Source: Anaerolineae bacterium
Lineage (GTDB): Bacteria > Chloroflexota > Anaerolineae > Aggregatilineales > Phototrophicaceae
Assembly (NCBI GenBank): GCA_025055175.1
Contig: JANWYT010000006.1
Span: forward strand, 124,001 to 188,000
DNA length: 64,000 nucleotides
Direction of reading: 5' to 3'
Part shown: piece after piece, positions 26,189 through 33,644 of the stretch
Layout: each line of letters starts with the position of its first letter
Numbering within the stretch: position 1 is the first letter of the stretch
Position numbers and translations under genes: made by a program
Notes under the pieces: model-generated
What the model saw: only the letters and a program-made list of their open reading frames with translations
Told to the model about the DNA's origin: nothing
Database searches by the model: none

Positions 26189-26711
26189 GCGGTACTCACA
26201 GAACTTGGCCCAAATTGCGGCGTTGGCTCTGGCTCGTCGCGACGAATTCGAAGTGCTAATGTACCGTCTACAAGATGATGATGACTTGGACGACGCCAGG
26301 CTCGACCAGCAGATTGAGGCTCTGGCAGCGCCTATTGTGGCTGCCATCGACTGCACACAGTGCGCCAATTGTTGTCGTCACCTGCGCGTCTATCTTGAAC
26401 CAGAAGATACACAGCGCCTTGCGAACGGCTTGAGTCTATCCCAAGAAGCTCTCGAAGACTACCTAGAACGCAGCCAAGCGCAGCAAGCAGGCGAATGGGC
26501 TAGCCTGCGGCTCGTGCCCTGCGCCTTCCTGCGCGACAGCATGTGCAGCATTTATCCCCACAGGCCCAACGCTTGCCGCCTATACCCGCAGTTTACCCCT
26601 GATTTTCGCTGGGTACTGGGGGATTTGCTAGAAGGAGCGCGCCTATGCCCCATCATCTACCATGTGCTGGACGCGCTTAGCCAGCAGATCGACGCCTGGT
26701 TACGAGAATAA
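26181..26711 (+). CDS. YkgJ-type cysteine-cluster (zinc/iron-chelating) protein
   Basis: The 176-residue protein has a CxxCxxCC cluster at C58-C61-C64-C65. A further CAFL...C-S-I-Y-P-x-R-P-x-x-C-R pattern follows, the signature of the YkgJ/UPF0153 family, whose members are predicted to bind Zn or an Fe-S cluster and have no settled function. The ATG at 26181 has GGAGGA 10 bases upstream, inside the end of fmt; the frame opens earlier only at a TTG. It is translationally coupled to fmt by an 8-base overlap. Its 3' end overlaps the convergent methyltransferase-like gene by 12 bases. Confidence 0.8.
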   Translation: MAERYSQNLAQIAALALARRDEFEVLMYRLQDDDDLDDARLDQQIEALAAPIVAAIDCTQCANCCRHLRVYLEPEDTQRLANGLSLSQEALEDYLERSQAQQAGEWASLRLVPCAFLRDSMCSIYPHRPNACRLYPQFTPDFRWVLGDLLEGARLCPIIYHVLDALSQQIDAWLRE

Positions 26712-27167
26712 GCGCGGCCAAAAGCGCCCCGTGCGCGTCATATAGTCGGCATAATCAGGATAAGCTCGGCGCAGCAGCGACTCCTCATAGCGTGACTTCG
26801 TCCAGAAGAAAGCCACCAGCGCCAACGCCGCCACCCATGAGGCCCAATGGCCATGTCCTAGCGCCGATCCCAAGACCGCTAGCAAGACTCCGCTGTATAT
26901 AGGGTGTCGTACGCGGCTGTACAAGCCCGCTTGAACCAACTGCGCGCCGCGCATCGCTTCTGGCGAAACTTGTGGCAAGGTGCGCGCCGCGCGCGCAAAA
27001 TCTGCGATGGCCCACAGCGCTAAGATGAAGCCGCTCAAGACCATCAGGCCACCTAGCGCGCTGCTCAATTCGCTGCTGGCAGCAGGCAGACTCCACAAAG
27101 CCAGGACTAGCAAGCCCAAGAGAATGAACTGGACGAAGACAAAACCATGAGCGCGTTTTATGTTCAT
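26700..27167 (-). CDS. Isoprenylcysteine carboxyl methyltransferase-family membrane protein
   Basis: The 155-residue polytopic protein has about four hydrophobic segments and the conserved VRHPIYSGVLL motif of the ICMT/PEMT (NnrU-like) group. In this group an SAM-dependent methyl transfer occurs at the membrane, with the His-Pro and the C-terminal Tyr/Arg-rich segment (YEESLLRRAYPDYADYM) forming the active region. In bacteria the substrate is generally unknown and is not prenylated protein. The gene is monocistronic and overlaps the convergent YkgJ-type gene by 12 bases. Confidence 0.8.
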   Translation of the reverse strand: MNIKRAHGFVFVQFILLGLLVLALWSLPAASSELSSALGGLMVLSGFILALWAIADFARAARTLPQVSPEAMRGAQLVQAGLYSRVRHPIYSGVLLAVLGSALGHGHWASWVAALALVAFFWTKSRYEESLLRRAYPDYADYMTRTGRFWPRLFS

Positions 27168-27320
27168 TTCATCTCCCGTCTAAAGAGCGCAGTTTTGACT
27201 AGGCAAACAGAGTGCCGTACAGATAATATTATCGCAGTTGGCAGAAAACGCTGATCGACTGCCCATCTCGTCCCAGGCTTCCCTGGTGGCACTAGAGGCA
27301 TGAGCAAACCATGCTAAATT

Positions 27321-27364
27321 TGTGACCGTTTTCACTATCATTCAATTTACGCCTAGATTATACT
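27321..27364 (+). promoter_or_regulatory. CRP-like site and -10 box upstream of pckG
   Basis: TGTGA-CCGTTT-TCACT (27321-27336) matches 9 of 10 core bases of the CRP consensus TGTGA-N6-TCACA. A TATACT -10 box lies at 27359-27364 with no good -35. The site would be centred about 42 bases before the start point, which is where class II CRP activators bind. Gluconeogenic pckG is a sensible target. This is inference from pattern only. Confidence 0.45.
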
Positions 27365-27429
27365 AGCGGTGTTTATAACCTTTTTGCTTCCTTGACAGTC
27401 GTCGTTCAACACTAGTGAGAGGACAGAAC

Positions 27430-29283
27430 ATGCTCGCTCAGACCTACACCATCAAGCACGCCAAACTGCGTCAGTGGGTAGACGAGATGGCCGCCCTGTG
27501 CAAGCCCGACCAGATTTACTGGTGCGACGGCTCTGACGAAGAGTACAACGAACTTTGCCAGCGTCTCGTCGAAGCCGGCACGTTCATCCGTCTCAATCCA
27601 GAGAAGCGCCCCAATAGCTACTTGGCCTTCTCTGATCCCAGCGATGTAGCCCGCGTGGAAGACCGCACCTTCATTTGCTCCATCAACAAAAACGACGCCG
27701 GCCCAACGAACAACTGGGTCGATCCGCGCGATATGCACGCCACTCTGAACAAGCTGTTCGACGGCTGTATGCGCGGTCGCACCATGTACGTCATCCCCTT
27801 CTCGATGGGGCCTGTTGGTTCGTCTTTTTCGATGATCGGCGTAGAGCTGAGTGACTCGGCGTATGTGGCCGTCAACATGAAGATCATGACGCGCATGGGC
27901 GTACAAGTCTTGGACGCTTTGGGCGAAGACGGCGACTACGTGCCGTGCATGCACACCGTCGGCGCGCCGCTTGAGCCTGGCCAGAAGGACGTTCCCTGGC
28001 CTTGCAACCCCACCACTAAGTACATCGTCCATTTCCCCGAAGAACCATCCATCTGGTCGTATGGCAGTGGCTACGGCGGCAACGCCTTGCTGGGAAAGAA
28101 GTGCCTGGCCTTGCGTATCGCCTCGGCGGTGGCCCGCCGCGAGGGCTGGATGGCCGAACATATGCTCATCATGGGCGTGGAAGATCCGCATGGACAGAAG
28201 ACTTACGTCGCGGCAGCTTTCCCCAGCGCCTGCGGCAAGACCAACTTCGCTATGCTCATCCCGCCCAAAGAGTTCGAGAGCTACAAAATCAGCACGGTCG
28301 GCGACGACATCGCCTGGATTCGCGCTGGCGACGACGGTTACATGTACGCCATCAATCCAGAGGCCGGCTTCTTCGGCGTCGCGCCTGGCACATCGTACAA
28401 GACTAACCCTGCTGCGATGGAGTCCTGCAAGGCCAACAGCATTTTCACCAACGTCGCGCTAACCCCCGATGGCGATGTGTGGTGGGAGGGCATGACGGAC
28501 ACGCCACCCGCAGAAGTCACCGACTGGACAGGCCAGAAGTGGACGCCTGATTGCGGACGTAAGGCTGCTCATCCCAATGCGCGCTTCACCGCACCGATCA
28601 AGCAATGCCCCTCGTTCGATCCTGAATGGGATAACCCCAACGGTGTGCGCATCAAGGCCATCATCTTCGGCGGACGCCGTGCTTCCACCGTGCCACTAGT
28701 CATGCAGGCTTTCAATTGGACGTATGGCGTTTACATGGGCGCGACTATTGGCTCGGAGATGACCGCTGCTGCTTTCGGCAAGCTGGGCGAGGTACGCCGC
28801 GATCCAATGGCTATGCTGCCCTTCTGCGGCTATCACATGGCCGATTATTTCAATCATTGGCTGGACATGGGCCGCAAGGTGGCTAACCCACCGCGCGTCT
28901 TCTGCGTCAACTGGTTCCGTAAGGACGAACAGGGCAACTTCATGTGGCCTGGCTTCAGCCAGAACATGCGCGTCCTAAAGTGGATTGTGGATCGCGCCAA
29001 CGGCCGCGCTGGCGCCGTCGAAAGCTCCATCGGGCGTATGCCACGCTACGAAGACCTGGAATGGAAGGGCATGGAGGACTTCACTGCGAAGGACTTCAAC
29101 AAGCTCATGTCGATTGACCGCGACGTGTGGATGCAAGAACTGCTGCTGCACGAAGAGTTGTTCGACAAGCTGTTCGACAAGCTGCCTAAAGAGCTGATCT
29201 TCGTCCGCCAACTGGTTATGTCCAGTCTGTGGCGCTCGCCCGAACACTGGGAGATGGCTGCCGAAGCTCCCTATGAAAGCTAG
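27430..29283 (+). CDS. pckG: Phosphoenolpyruvate carboxykinase (GTP)
   Basis: The 617-residue enzyme interconverts oxaloacetate plus GTP with PEP plus CO2. The kinase-1 loop is S266-A-C268-G-K270-T-N272 with the reactive cysteine of the GTP class. Kinase-2 is GDDIAW, and [10 protein letters not shown] and NMRVLKWI are also family-specific. Length is normal for the GTP class and clearly unlike the ATP class. The ATG at 27430 follows AGAGGA by 7 bases; a GTG at 27415 is the longer alternative. It is followed by a terminator and then mdh, so PEP, oxaloacetate and malate are linked in one locus. Confidence 0.95.
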   Translation: MLAQTYTIKHAKLRQWVDEMAALCKPDQIYWCDGSDEEYNELCQRLVEAGTFIRLNPEKRPNSYLAFSDPSDVARVEDRTFICSINKNDAGPTNNWVDPRDMHATLNKLFDGCMRGRTMYVIPFSMGPVGSSFSMIGVELSDSAYVAVNMKIMTRMGVQVLDALGEDGDYVPCMHTVGAPLEPGQKDVPWPCNPTTKYIVHFPEEPSIWSYGSGYGGNALLGKKCLALRIASAVARREGWMAEHMLIMGVEDPHGQKTYVAAAFPSACGKTNFAMLIPPKEFESYKISTVGDDIAWIRAGDDGYMYAINPEAGFFGVAPGTSYKTNPAAMESCKANSIFTNVALTPDGDVWWEGMTDTPPAEVTDWTGQKWTPDCGRKAAHPNARFTAPIKQCPSFDPEWDNPNGVRIKAIIFGGRRASTVPLVMQAFNWTYGVYMGATIGSEMTAAAFGKLGEVRRDPMAMLPFCGYHMADYFNHWLDMGRKVANPPRVFCVNWFRKDEQGNFMWPGFSQNMRVLKWIVDRANGRAGAVESSIGRMPRYEDLEWKGMEDFTAKDFNKLMSIDRDVWMQELLLHEELFDKLFDKLPKELIFVRQLVMSSLWRSPEHWEMAAEAPYES

Positions 29284-29298
29284 GCAGACTTCAGGCAG

Positions 29299-29323
29299 AG
29301 GGCGCTCGCACGAGGAGCGCCCT
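29299..29323 (+). terminator. Intrinsic terminator after pckG
   Basis: AGGGCGCTC/GAGCGCCCT forms a perfect 9-bp stem with a 7-base loop, followed by TATCATTTCG. It lies 15 bases after the pckG stop, so mdh probably has its own promoter. Confidence 0.75.
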
Positions 29324-29398
29324 TATCATTTCGCCTCTTTGGTTTTATCATGAGAGGCAGTTTTGTGATTTTCCGAACAATAAAGAGGAGAGTTCATC

Positions 29399-30340
29399 AT
29401 GGCTCGTTATAAAGTAACCGTCGTTGGCGCGGGCAACGTTGGCGCAACCTGCGCTCATTGGATCGCCTCCAAGGAGTTGGCCGATGTGGCGCTGATCGAC
29501 GTTGTGGAAGGTGCTGCTAAAGGCAAGGCGCTCGATCTAGCCCAGTCTGGCCCAGTCATGGATTTCGACCTGAACATCCAGGGCAGCAGCGCCTACGACA
29601 TCACTGCTGATAGCGACGTCGTTGTCGTCACCGCCGGCGTGCCGCGCAAAAAGAAGCCCGATGGCACATTCCCTAGCCGCGATGAGCTGGTCAAGACCAA
29701 TCAAGACATCGTGGCCCAGTGTGTGCGCCAGGTCGTGCAGTATTCACCTAACAGCATTTTGATCGTGGTCAGCAACCCGCTAGACGCTATGTGCCATGTG
29801 GCTCTGCACGAATCGGGCTTCCCCAGCCAGCGCGTGATCGGCATGGCCGGCACGCTGGACACGGCCCGCTACAAGGCCTTCTTGGCGATGGAACTGGGCG
29901 TTAGCGTACGCGACATCCACGGCATGGTGCTGGGTGGCCATGGCGACACGATGGTGCCTCTACCGCGCCACACCAGCGTCGGCGGCATTCCCGTTCGTGA
30001 ACTGCTGGCTGAAGACAAGCTACAAGCCATCATCGAACGCACCCGCAAAGGTGGCGGCGAAATTGTCAGCATTCTGGGTTACAGCGGCTACTATGCTCCT
30101 GCTGCCGGCACAGTCGAAATGGTCGAGTCGATCCTCAAAGATCAGCGCCGCGTCCTGCCCTGCGCTGTCTACCTGAACGGCCAGTACGGCTACAATGATC
30201 TGTTCATCGGCGTGCCAGCCATCTTGGGCAAGAATGGCGTCGAAAAAGTTATTGAGATGGACTTGAACGACGAAGAAAAGAAAATGCTGGAGATCAGCGC
30301 GCAGGCTGTGCGCGACGTGGTGGCCGTCCTGGGCTACTAA
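29399..30340 (+). CDS. mdh: Malate dehydrogenase (NAD, LDH-like class)
   Basis: The 313-residue enzyme oxidises malate to oxaloacetate. It has the Rossmann motif G10-A-G-N-V-G15, the NAD-selecting acidic residue D34, the mobile loop VPRKKKPDG (the Arg and Lys that set malate specificity), and catalytic H181 in GGHGDTMVPL. Lys-rich RKKKP rather than Gln at the specificity loop supports malate over lactate. A strong AAAGAGGAGA site precedes the ATG. A terminator follows. Confidence 0.95.
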   Translation: MARYKVTVVGAGNVGATCAHWIASKELADVALIDVVEGAAKGKALDLAQSGPVMDFDLNIQGSSAYDITADSDVVVVTAGVPRKKKPDGTFPSRDELVKTNQDIVAQCVRQVVQYSPNSILIVVSNPLDAMCHVALHESGFPSQRVIGMAGTLDTARYKAFLAMELGVSVRDIHGMVLGGHGDTMVPLPRHTSVGGIPVRELLAEDKLQAIIERTRKGGGEIVSILGYSGYYAPAAGTVEMVESILKDQRRVLPCAVYLNGQYGYNDLFIGVPAILGKNGVEKVIEMDLNDEEKKMLEISAQAVRDVVAVLGY

Positions 30341-30369
30341 CTTCTCTGTGTAACACATGACCTCGGATG

Positions 30370-30415
30370 AAGCCCTTCATGTTGCCGCTTCACGGCGCGC
30401 TGCAATGAAGGGCTT
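30370..30415 (+). terminator. Intrinsic terminator after mdh
   Basis: AAGCCCTTCA pairs with TGAAGGGCTT, and after a 2-base bulge TTGC pairs with GCAA, giving a 14-bp interrupted stem with a 16-base loop. It is followed by TGCCT. It lies 29 bases after the mdh stop codon. Confidence 0.75.
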
Positions 30416-30443
30416 TGCCTACTAAATCAACGGAGAAGCGTCG

Positions 30444-30788
30444 ATGACCCTGGAAGTTCTGCGCATGTTCGTCGCGATCACCCTGGTTCTGTTCGGAGTG
30501 GCGGCCTTCGTCGCGCCTACGGCCCTGGGGAAAACCGTCGGCTTATCTACCAACAGCAAGGGCCAGGCCGAAATTCGCATTAGCTGGGGCAGTCTGTATC
30601 TAGCTATGGGTGCGGGAGCGCTGTTGTTGGACAGCGCCGCAGCTTATCAGCTCATAGGCCTGATGTTCAGCGCCATGGCGCTCGCGCGCACCGTCCATAT
30701 CCTGCACAACCGTCGCCTGGTCGACAACACATACCTGGGCATTCTAGCCTACGAGGTCGTCGTCGCAGTGCTGTGCCTGCTGGCCTAG
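30444..30788 (+). CDS. Small DUF4345-like membrane protein
   Basis: The 114-residue protein has four hydrophobic segments connected by short loops and resembles DUF4345: FVAPTALGKTVGLS after the first helix, GSLYLAMGAGALLL in the second, and RTVHILHNRRLVDN before the last. No catalytic residues are evident. An ACGGAGAA site lies 7 bases upstream of the ATG. It stands alone between the mdh terminator and the convergent PspC-like gene. Function unknown. Confidence 0.7.
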   Translation: MTLEVLRMFVAITLVLFGVAAFVAPTALGKTVGLSTNSKGQAEIRISWGSLYLAMGAGALLLDSAAAYQLIGLMFSAMALARTVHILHNRRLVDNTYLGILAYEVVVAVLCLLA

Positions 30789-30821
30789 CGCTGTGGCAAG
30801 CAGCGTACGCGCCGCAAGGAC

Positions 30822-31055
30822 TTAAGCGTAGTCGTTCTTAGCTTTGTCGTCGTAGTCGTAATCGTGGCGCGGAGACTCTGGAACAACCACTGCCATGATG
30901 ATGTAGATGAGCAAGCCAGGCCCGCCCAAGAGCGTCATGGCCACAAAAACAAGACGGACGAGCGTCGGATCGACATTGAAGTATTCGGCCAGACCGCCAC
31001 ACACGCCAGCAAGTTGACGGTCTTCACGGCTACGATAGAGGCGTTTGGTGTTCAT
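30822..31055 (-). CDS. PspC-domain protein
   Basis: The 77-residue protein is a PspC domain: RLYRSREDRQLAGVCGGLAEYF followed by DPTLVRLVFV, read here in two parts, and one long hydrophobic segment GGPGLLIYIIMAVVVPE. Such proteins sit in the membrane and are linked to envelope stress, or to regulation of PspA-like partners. No PspA gene is in the window. ATG 31055 is preferred because AAAGGA lies 9 bases upstream; the frame opens 48 bases earlier without support. The C-terminal tail is acidic and Asp/Tyr-rich (HDYDYDDKAKNDYA). Confidence 0.85.
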   Translation of the reverse strand: MNTKRLYRSREDRQLAGVCGGLAEYFNVDPTLVRLVFVAMTLLGGPGLLIYIIMAVVVPESPRHDYDYDDKAKNDYA

Positions 31056-31142
31056 GTGGTACTGTCCTTTGCTGATGAGGCTAGTGAAGATTGCTGCGCT
31101 CATAATCGCTTATACGCGAGCGTACGCTGCGAGTTGCACATC

Positions 31143-31754
31143 TCAGACCTGCAGATGAGCGACGTCTCCTACTTTGCGCATGACCCAAGCGCCATCTTCG
31201 CTGCGCTCTAGCGTGGTGATAGACGTGTTCTCTAGGTGGCGGCCCAGCGTGGCTTCTTCGCCAAACAGGCGGATCAGCAACCAGCGGATGGTGCCACCGT
31301 GCGCCGTCACCAGCGCTGTTCCTTCCAGATCAGGCCGTTCTGTCAGCGACAGCCAGGCTTCATGAGCGCGCTTCTGTACCTGCAAGCGCGACTCACCGTT
31401 CGGCACAACGAAATTGTCGTCATGATGCCAGCTGTTGTACTCCAGTGGGTAGATCTCTTTGATCTCCTGGCGGGTGAGGCCCTGGAAAATACCCAGGTGA
31501 ATCTCGCGCCAGCGCGCGTCTAGCACGGGCGTCAGGCCGTGATGAGCCGCGATCGCGCGCGCTGTATCGGCAGCACGAGACAAGTCGCTGCTGACGATTA
31601 GGCTCAACGGCACATTTCGCAACGCCAGAGCGACTTTCTCTGCTTGTTGACGACCTAAGAGGTTGAGCGGAGTATCGAGCTGGCCTTGCCAGCGGCCTGT
31701 TGTGTTGTAATCAGTCTCTCCGTGTCTGACCAGCAGCACGCGACCCAGGGGCAT
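31143..31754 (-). CDS. Histidine phosphatase family protein
   Basis: The 203-residue protein belongs to the phosphoglycerate-mutase-like phosphatases. The catalytic R10-H11-G12-E13 motif is followed by TDYNTTGRWQGQLDTPLN, and the second catalytic His is in TAHGGTIRWLL. It is of the cobC/gpmB/PhoE type, which contains broad-specificity phosphatases, alpha-ribazole phosphatase and cofactor-independent mutase relatives, so the substrate cannot be set. It lies upstream of the PspC-like gene on the same strand, 87 bases apart. Confidence 0.85.
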   Translation of the reverse strand: MPLGRVLLVRHGETDYNTTGRWQGQLDTPLNLLGRQQAEKVALALRNVPLSLIVSSDLSRAADTARAIAAHHGLTPVLDARWREIHLGIFQGLTRQEIKEIYPLEYNSWHHDDNFVVPNGESRLQVQKRAHEAWLSLTERPDLEGTALVTAHGGTIRWLLIRLFGEEATLGRHLENTSITTLERSEDGAWVMRKVGDVAHLQV

Positions 31755-31803
31755 AATCGCCTCGTCTCAAGATTGCTGAGGATGGATGAGTAGGCGCAGG
31801 AAC

Positions 31804-31832
31804 TTGACGCCATGCGCTCCAAGCGGCACAAT
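31804..31832 (+). promoter_or_regulatory. Promoter candidate for small membrane protein-era run
   Basis: TTGACG, a 17-base spacer and CACAAT lie 46 bases before the GTG start at 31878. The -35 matches 5 of 6 positions and the -10 matches 4 of 6. Confidence 0.45.
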
Positions 31833-31877
31833 TAGGGCGCTTTTCGTCTAGTTTAGCACTTGGGTGAGGTGATTCCA

Positions 31878-32195
31878 GTGGCAACTCACACGCAACCTCA
31901 AGAAATGCAGCACACACAACCCAACCCTTCTCTCGTCAGCGGCCTGGCGATGATCGGCGGACTGGGTCTGACGCTGATCGTCGTCGCTCTGGGCTTCGGC
32001 GTTGTCGGTGGCGAAGAAGCTAATAGCAACTTGGTGGGGCTTGGCGTCCTCAGCGGCGCGCTCATTCTGCTGACGGCCATCATCGCCTGGTTTGGCGTCG
32101 TCCAACCGCACAAGCACTTCGATGACATCAATCAGCCGTTGGAAGACGATCACGATCACAGCCACGATCATGAAGAAGCTCAGACGGCACATTGA
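31878..32195 (+). CDS. Small two-helix membrane protein with His/Asp-rich tail
   Basis: The 105-residue product has a polar N-terminus, two hydrophobic helices (about residues 21-43 and 52-75) and an acidic tail DDHDHSHDHEE. That tail could bind divalent metal ions. I do not recognise a family. The GTG at 31878 is chosen because GAGGTGA ends 5 bases upstream; the frame opens at a TTG 18 bases earlier. It precedes an unknown gene and era on the same strand with almost no gap, so these three form an operon. Confidence 0.6.
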   Translation: MATHTQPQEMQHTQPNPSLVSGLAMIGGLGLTLIVVALGFGVVGGEEANSNLVGLGVLSGALILLTAIIAWFGVVQPHKHFDDINQPLEDDHDHSHDHEEAQTAH

Positions 32196-32198
32196 GGC

Positions 32199-32717
32199 AT
32201 GTTCGGCGCACCCAACATCCCTGATCGCCAGCCCGTCGGTGACCTCGTCAGCGCTGCACTGGCCCGTTTGGATCGCTACCATGTGCTGCTCCCGCGGCCG
32301 CTAGACGGCCTGGAAGTCGTCCAGCATGGCCCGATGGTCGTGCGCTACGCTATCGAGTATCTAGGTAAACCACAGACTTGCATAACTCCAGAGCTGGTGG
32401 TGCTGGACTACGGCGAAGGTCTGGCCGGAGAAGCCGCCTTCGACTTCTTACTCAACAAGAGCAACCTCTACCCACGCGGTGACGTGTTCGGCTGGCGCAA
32501 CGATGGACAAGACGAGATGATCGTCATCAAGAAGCTGGATTTGACCCAGCCAATCCGCTTCCTCGTTTATCCCGATTGGGCCAGCACCACACCGCAGGCC
32601 GAAGCCGTCGCCTTGATTGGCGACGATCTAAGCGCCTTCCCACCACGCTTGGTCAGCTTGGCGCGTTATCGCTTCTCCACCCCCGCTGACTTCCTCAAGT
32701 ATCTCCGTGATGAGTGA
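32199..32717 (+). CDS. Hypothetical protein upstream of era
   Basis: The 172-residue soluble protein is not one I recognise. It has a mixed alpha/beta look (DGLEVVQHGPMVVRYAIEYL, ELVVLDYGEGLAGEAAFDFLL) with no cysteines forming a cluster, no signal peptide and no membrane helix. It begins 3 bases after the preceding stop, and its stop lies inside the beginning of era (8-base overlap). Position suggests co-expression with era, but no role in ribosome assembly can be inferred from the sequence. Confidence 0.65.
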   Translation: MFGAPNIPDRQPVGDLVSAALARLDRYHVLLPRPLDGLEVVQHGPMVVRYAIEYLGKPQTCITPELVVLDYGEGLAGEAAFDFLLNKSNLYPRGDVFGWRNDGQDEMIVIKKLDLTQPIRFLVYPDWASTTPQAEAVALIGDDLSAFPPRLVSLARYRFSTPADFLKYLRDE

Positions 32718-33642
32718 CATAGACAGCATTTTCTCCGATGACTGGCCTGCCGACCACCGTAGCGGCATCGTGGCCATTGTGGGCCGGCCCAACGCGGGCA
32801 AGTCGACATTGGTGAACGCGCTGCTGGGCCAGAAGATCGCCATCGTCGCGCCCAAGCCACAGACGACGCGCACGCGCCAACTGGGCATTCACACCACGCC
32901 TCGCTCACAAATCCTGTTCATGGACACGCCAGGCCTGCATGAGCCGCACAACAAGCTCGGCGAGATGATGCTTGAATCCGTCTTCCAAGCCCTCAACGAC
33001 GCCGACGCCATCCTGTGGATCGTGGACGCCAGCCAGCCACCCAACAGCGAAGACCAGCGAATCGCCCAAGCGCTGAGTGAACACATCCGCCCCAAGCCTG
33101 TCCTGCTGGCCCTCAACAAGGCCGACCTGGGTTCACAGTACGCTGACGCCTATCGCGCCCTGTTCACGCCGCAGGCCGAACGAGCCATCAGCGCTTTGAA
33201 CAACCAGGGCGTGGCGGAACTTATCCCGCTACTGGTCGAATGGCTGCCTTTGGGGCCGCGTTACTTCCCTGCTGAGCAGGTGAGCGACGCCAACATGCGA
33301 CTCATTGCCGCCGAAATCATCCGCGAGAAGGTCATCTTTAATACAGAAAAAGAGATTCCCTACAGCGTCGCCGTCAAGATTGATGAATACCGCGAGGCAG
33401 AAGAGCGCACTTTCATCAGCGCCACCTTGTACGTCGAGCGCGACTCGCAGAAAGGCATTCTTATCGGCGCAGGTGGCAAGATGATTAAGACTATCGGCAC
33501 ACAAGCCCGCCAGGAACTCATGACCCTGCTGGAGACTCCTGTCCATCTAGAGCTGAACGTCAAAGTCCTCAAGGATTGGCGCGACGACGAAGTCCTCATG
33601 CGCCGCATAGGCTACCATATGCCCAAAGAGGACGACGATTAG
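32710..33642 (+). CDS. era: GTPase Era
   Basis: The 310-residue protein is the 16S-rRNA-binding GTPase of 30S maturation. G1 is G25-RPNAGKS-T33, the switch region has TTRTRQ, G3 is DTPG and G4 is NKAD. The C-terminal KH domain shows LIGAGGKMIKTIGTQAR and ends with VLKDWRDDE, as in other Era proteins. The ATG at 32710 is used; a GTG three bases earlier is the alternative. Its stop is only 2 bases from the end of the convergent mutS. Confidence 0.95.
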   Translation: MSDIDSIFSDDWPADHRSGIVAIVGRPNAGKSTLVNALLGQKIAIVAPKPQTTRTRQLGIHTTPRSQILFMDTPGLHEPHNKLGEMMLESVFQALNDADAILWIVDASQPPNSEDQRIAQALSEHIRPKPVLLALNKADLGSQYADAYRALFTPQAERAISALNNQGVAELIPLLVEWLPLGPRYFPAEQVSDANMRLIAAEIIREKVIFNTEKEIPYSVAVKIDEYREAEERTFISATLYVERDSQKGILIGAGGKMIKTIGTQARQELMTLLETPVHLELNVKVLKDWRDDEVLMRRIGYHMPKEDDD

Positions 33643-33644
33643 GC

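Noticed and set aside
27412..28191. 259-residue minus-strand frame opposite pckG
   Set aside because: It is antisense to conserved PEPCK sequence with no ribosome site or motif.
29366..29381. TGTGA-N6-GAACA upstream of mdh, a possible second CRP-like site
   Set aside because: Only one half-site is intact (the other matches 3 of 5) and no promoter fits its spacing.
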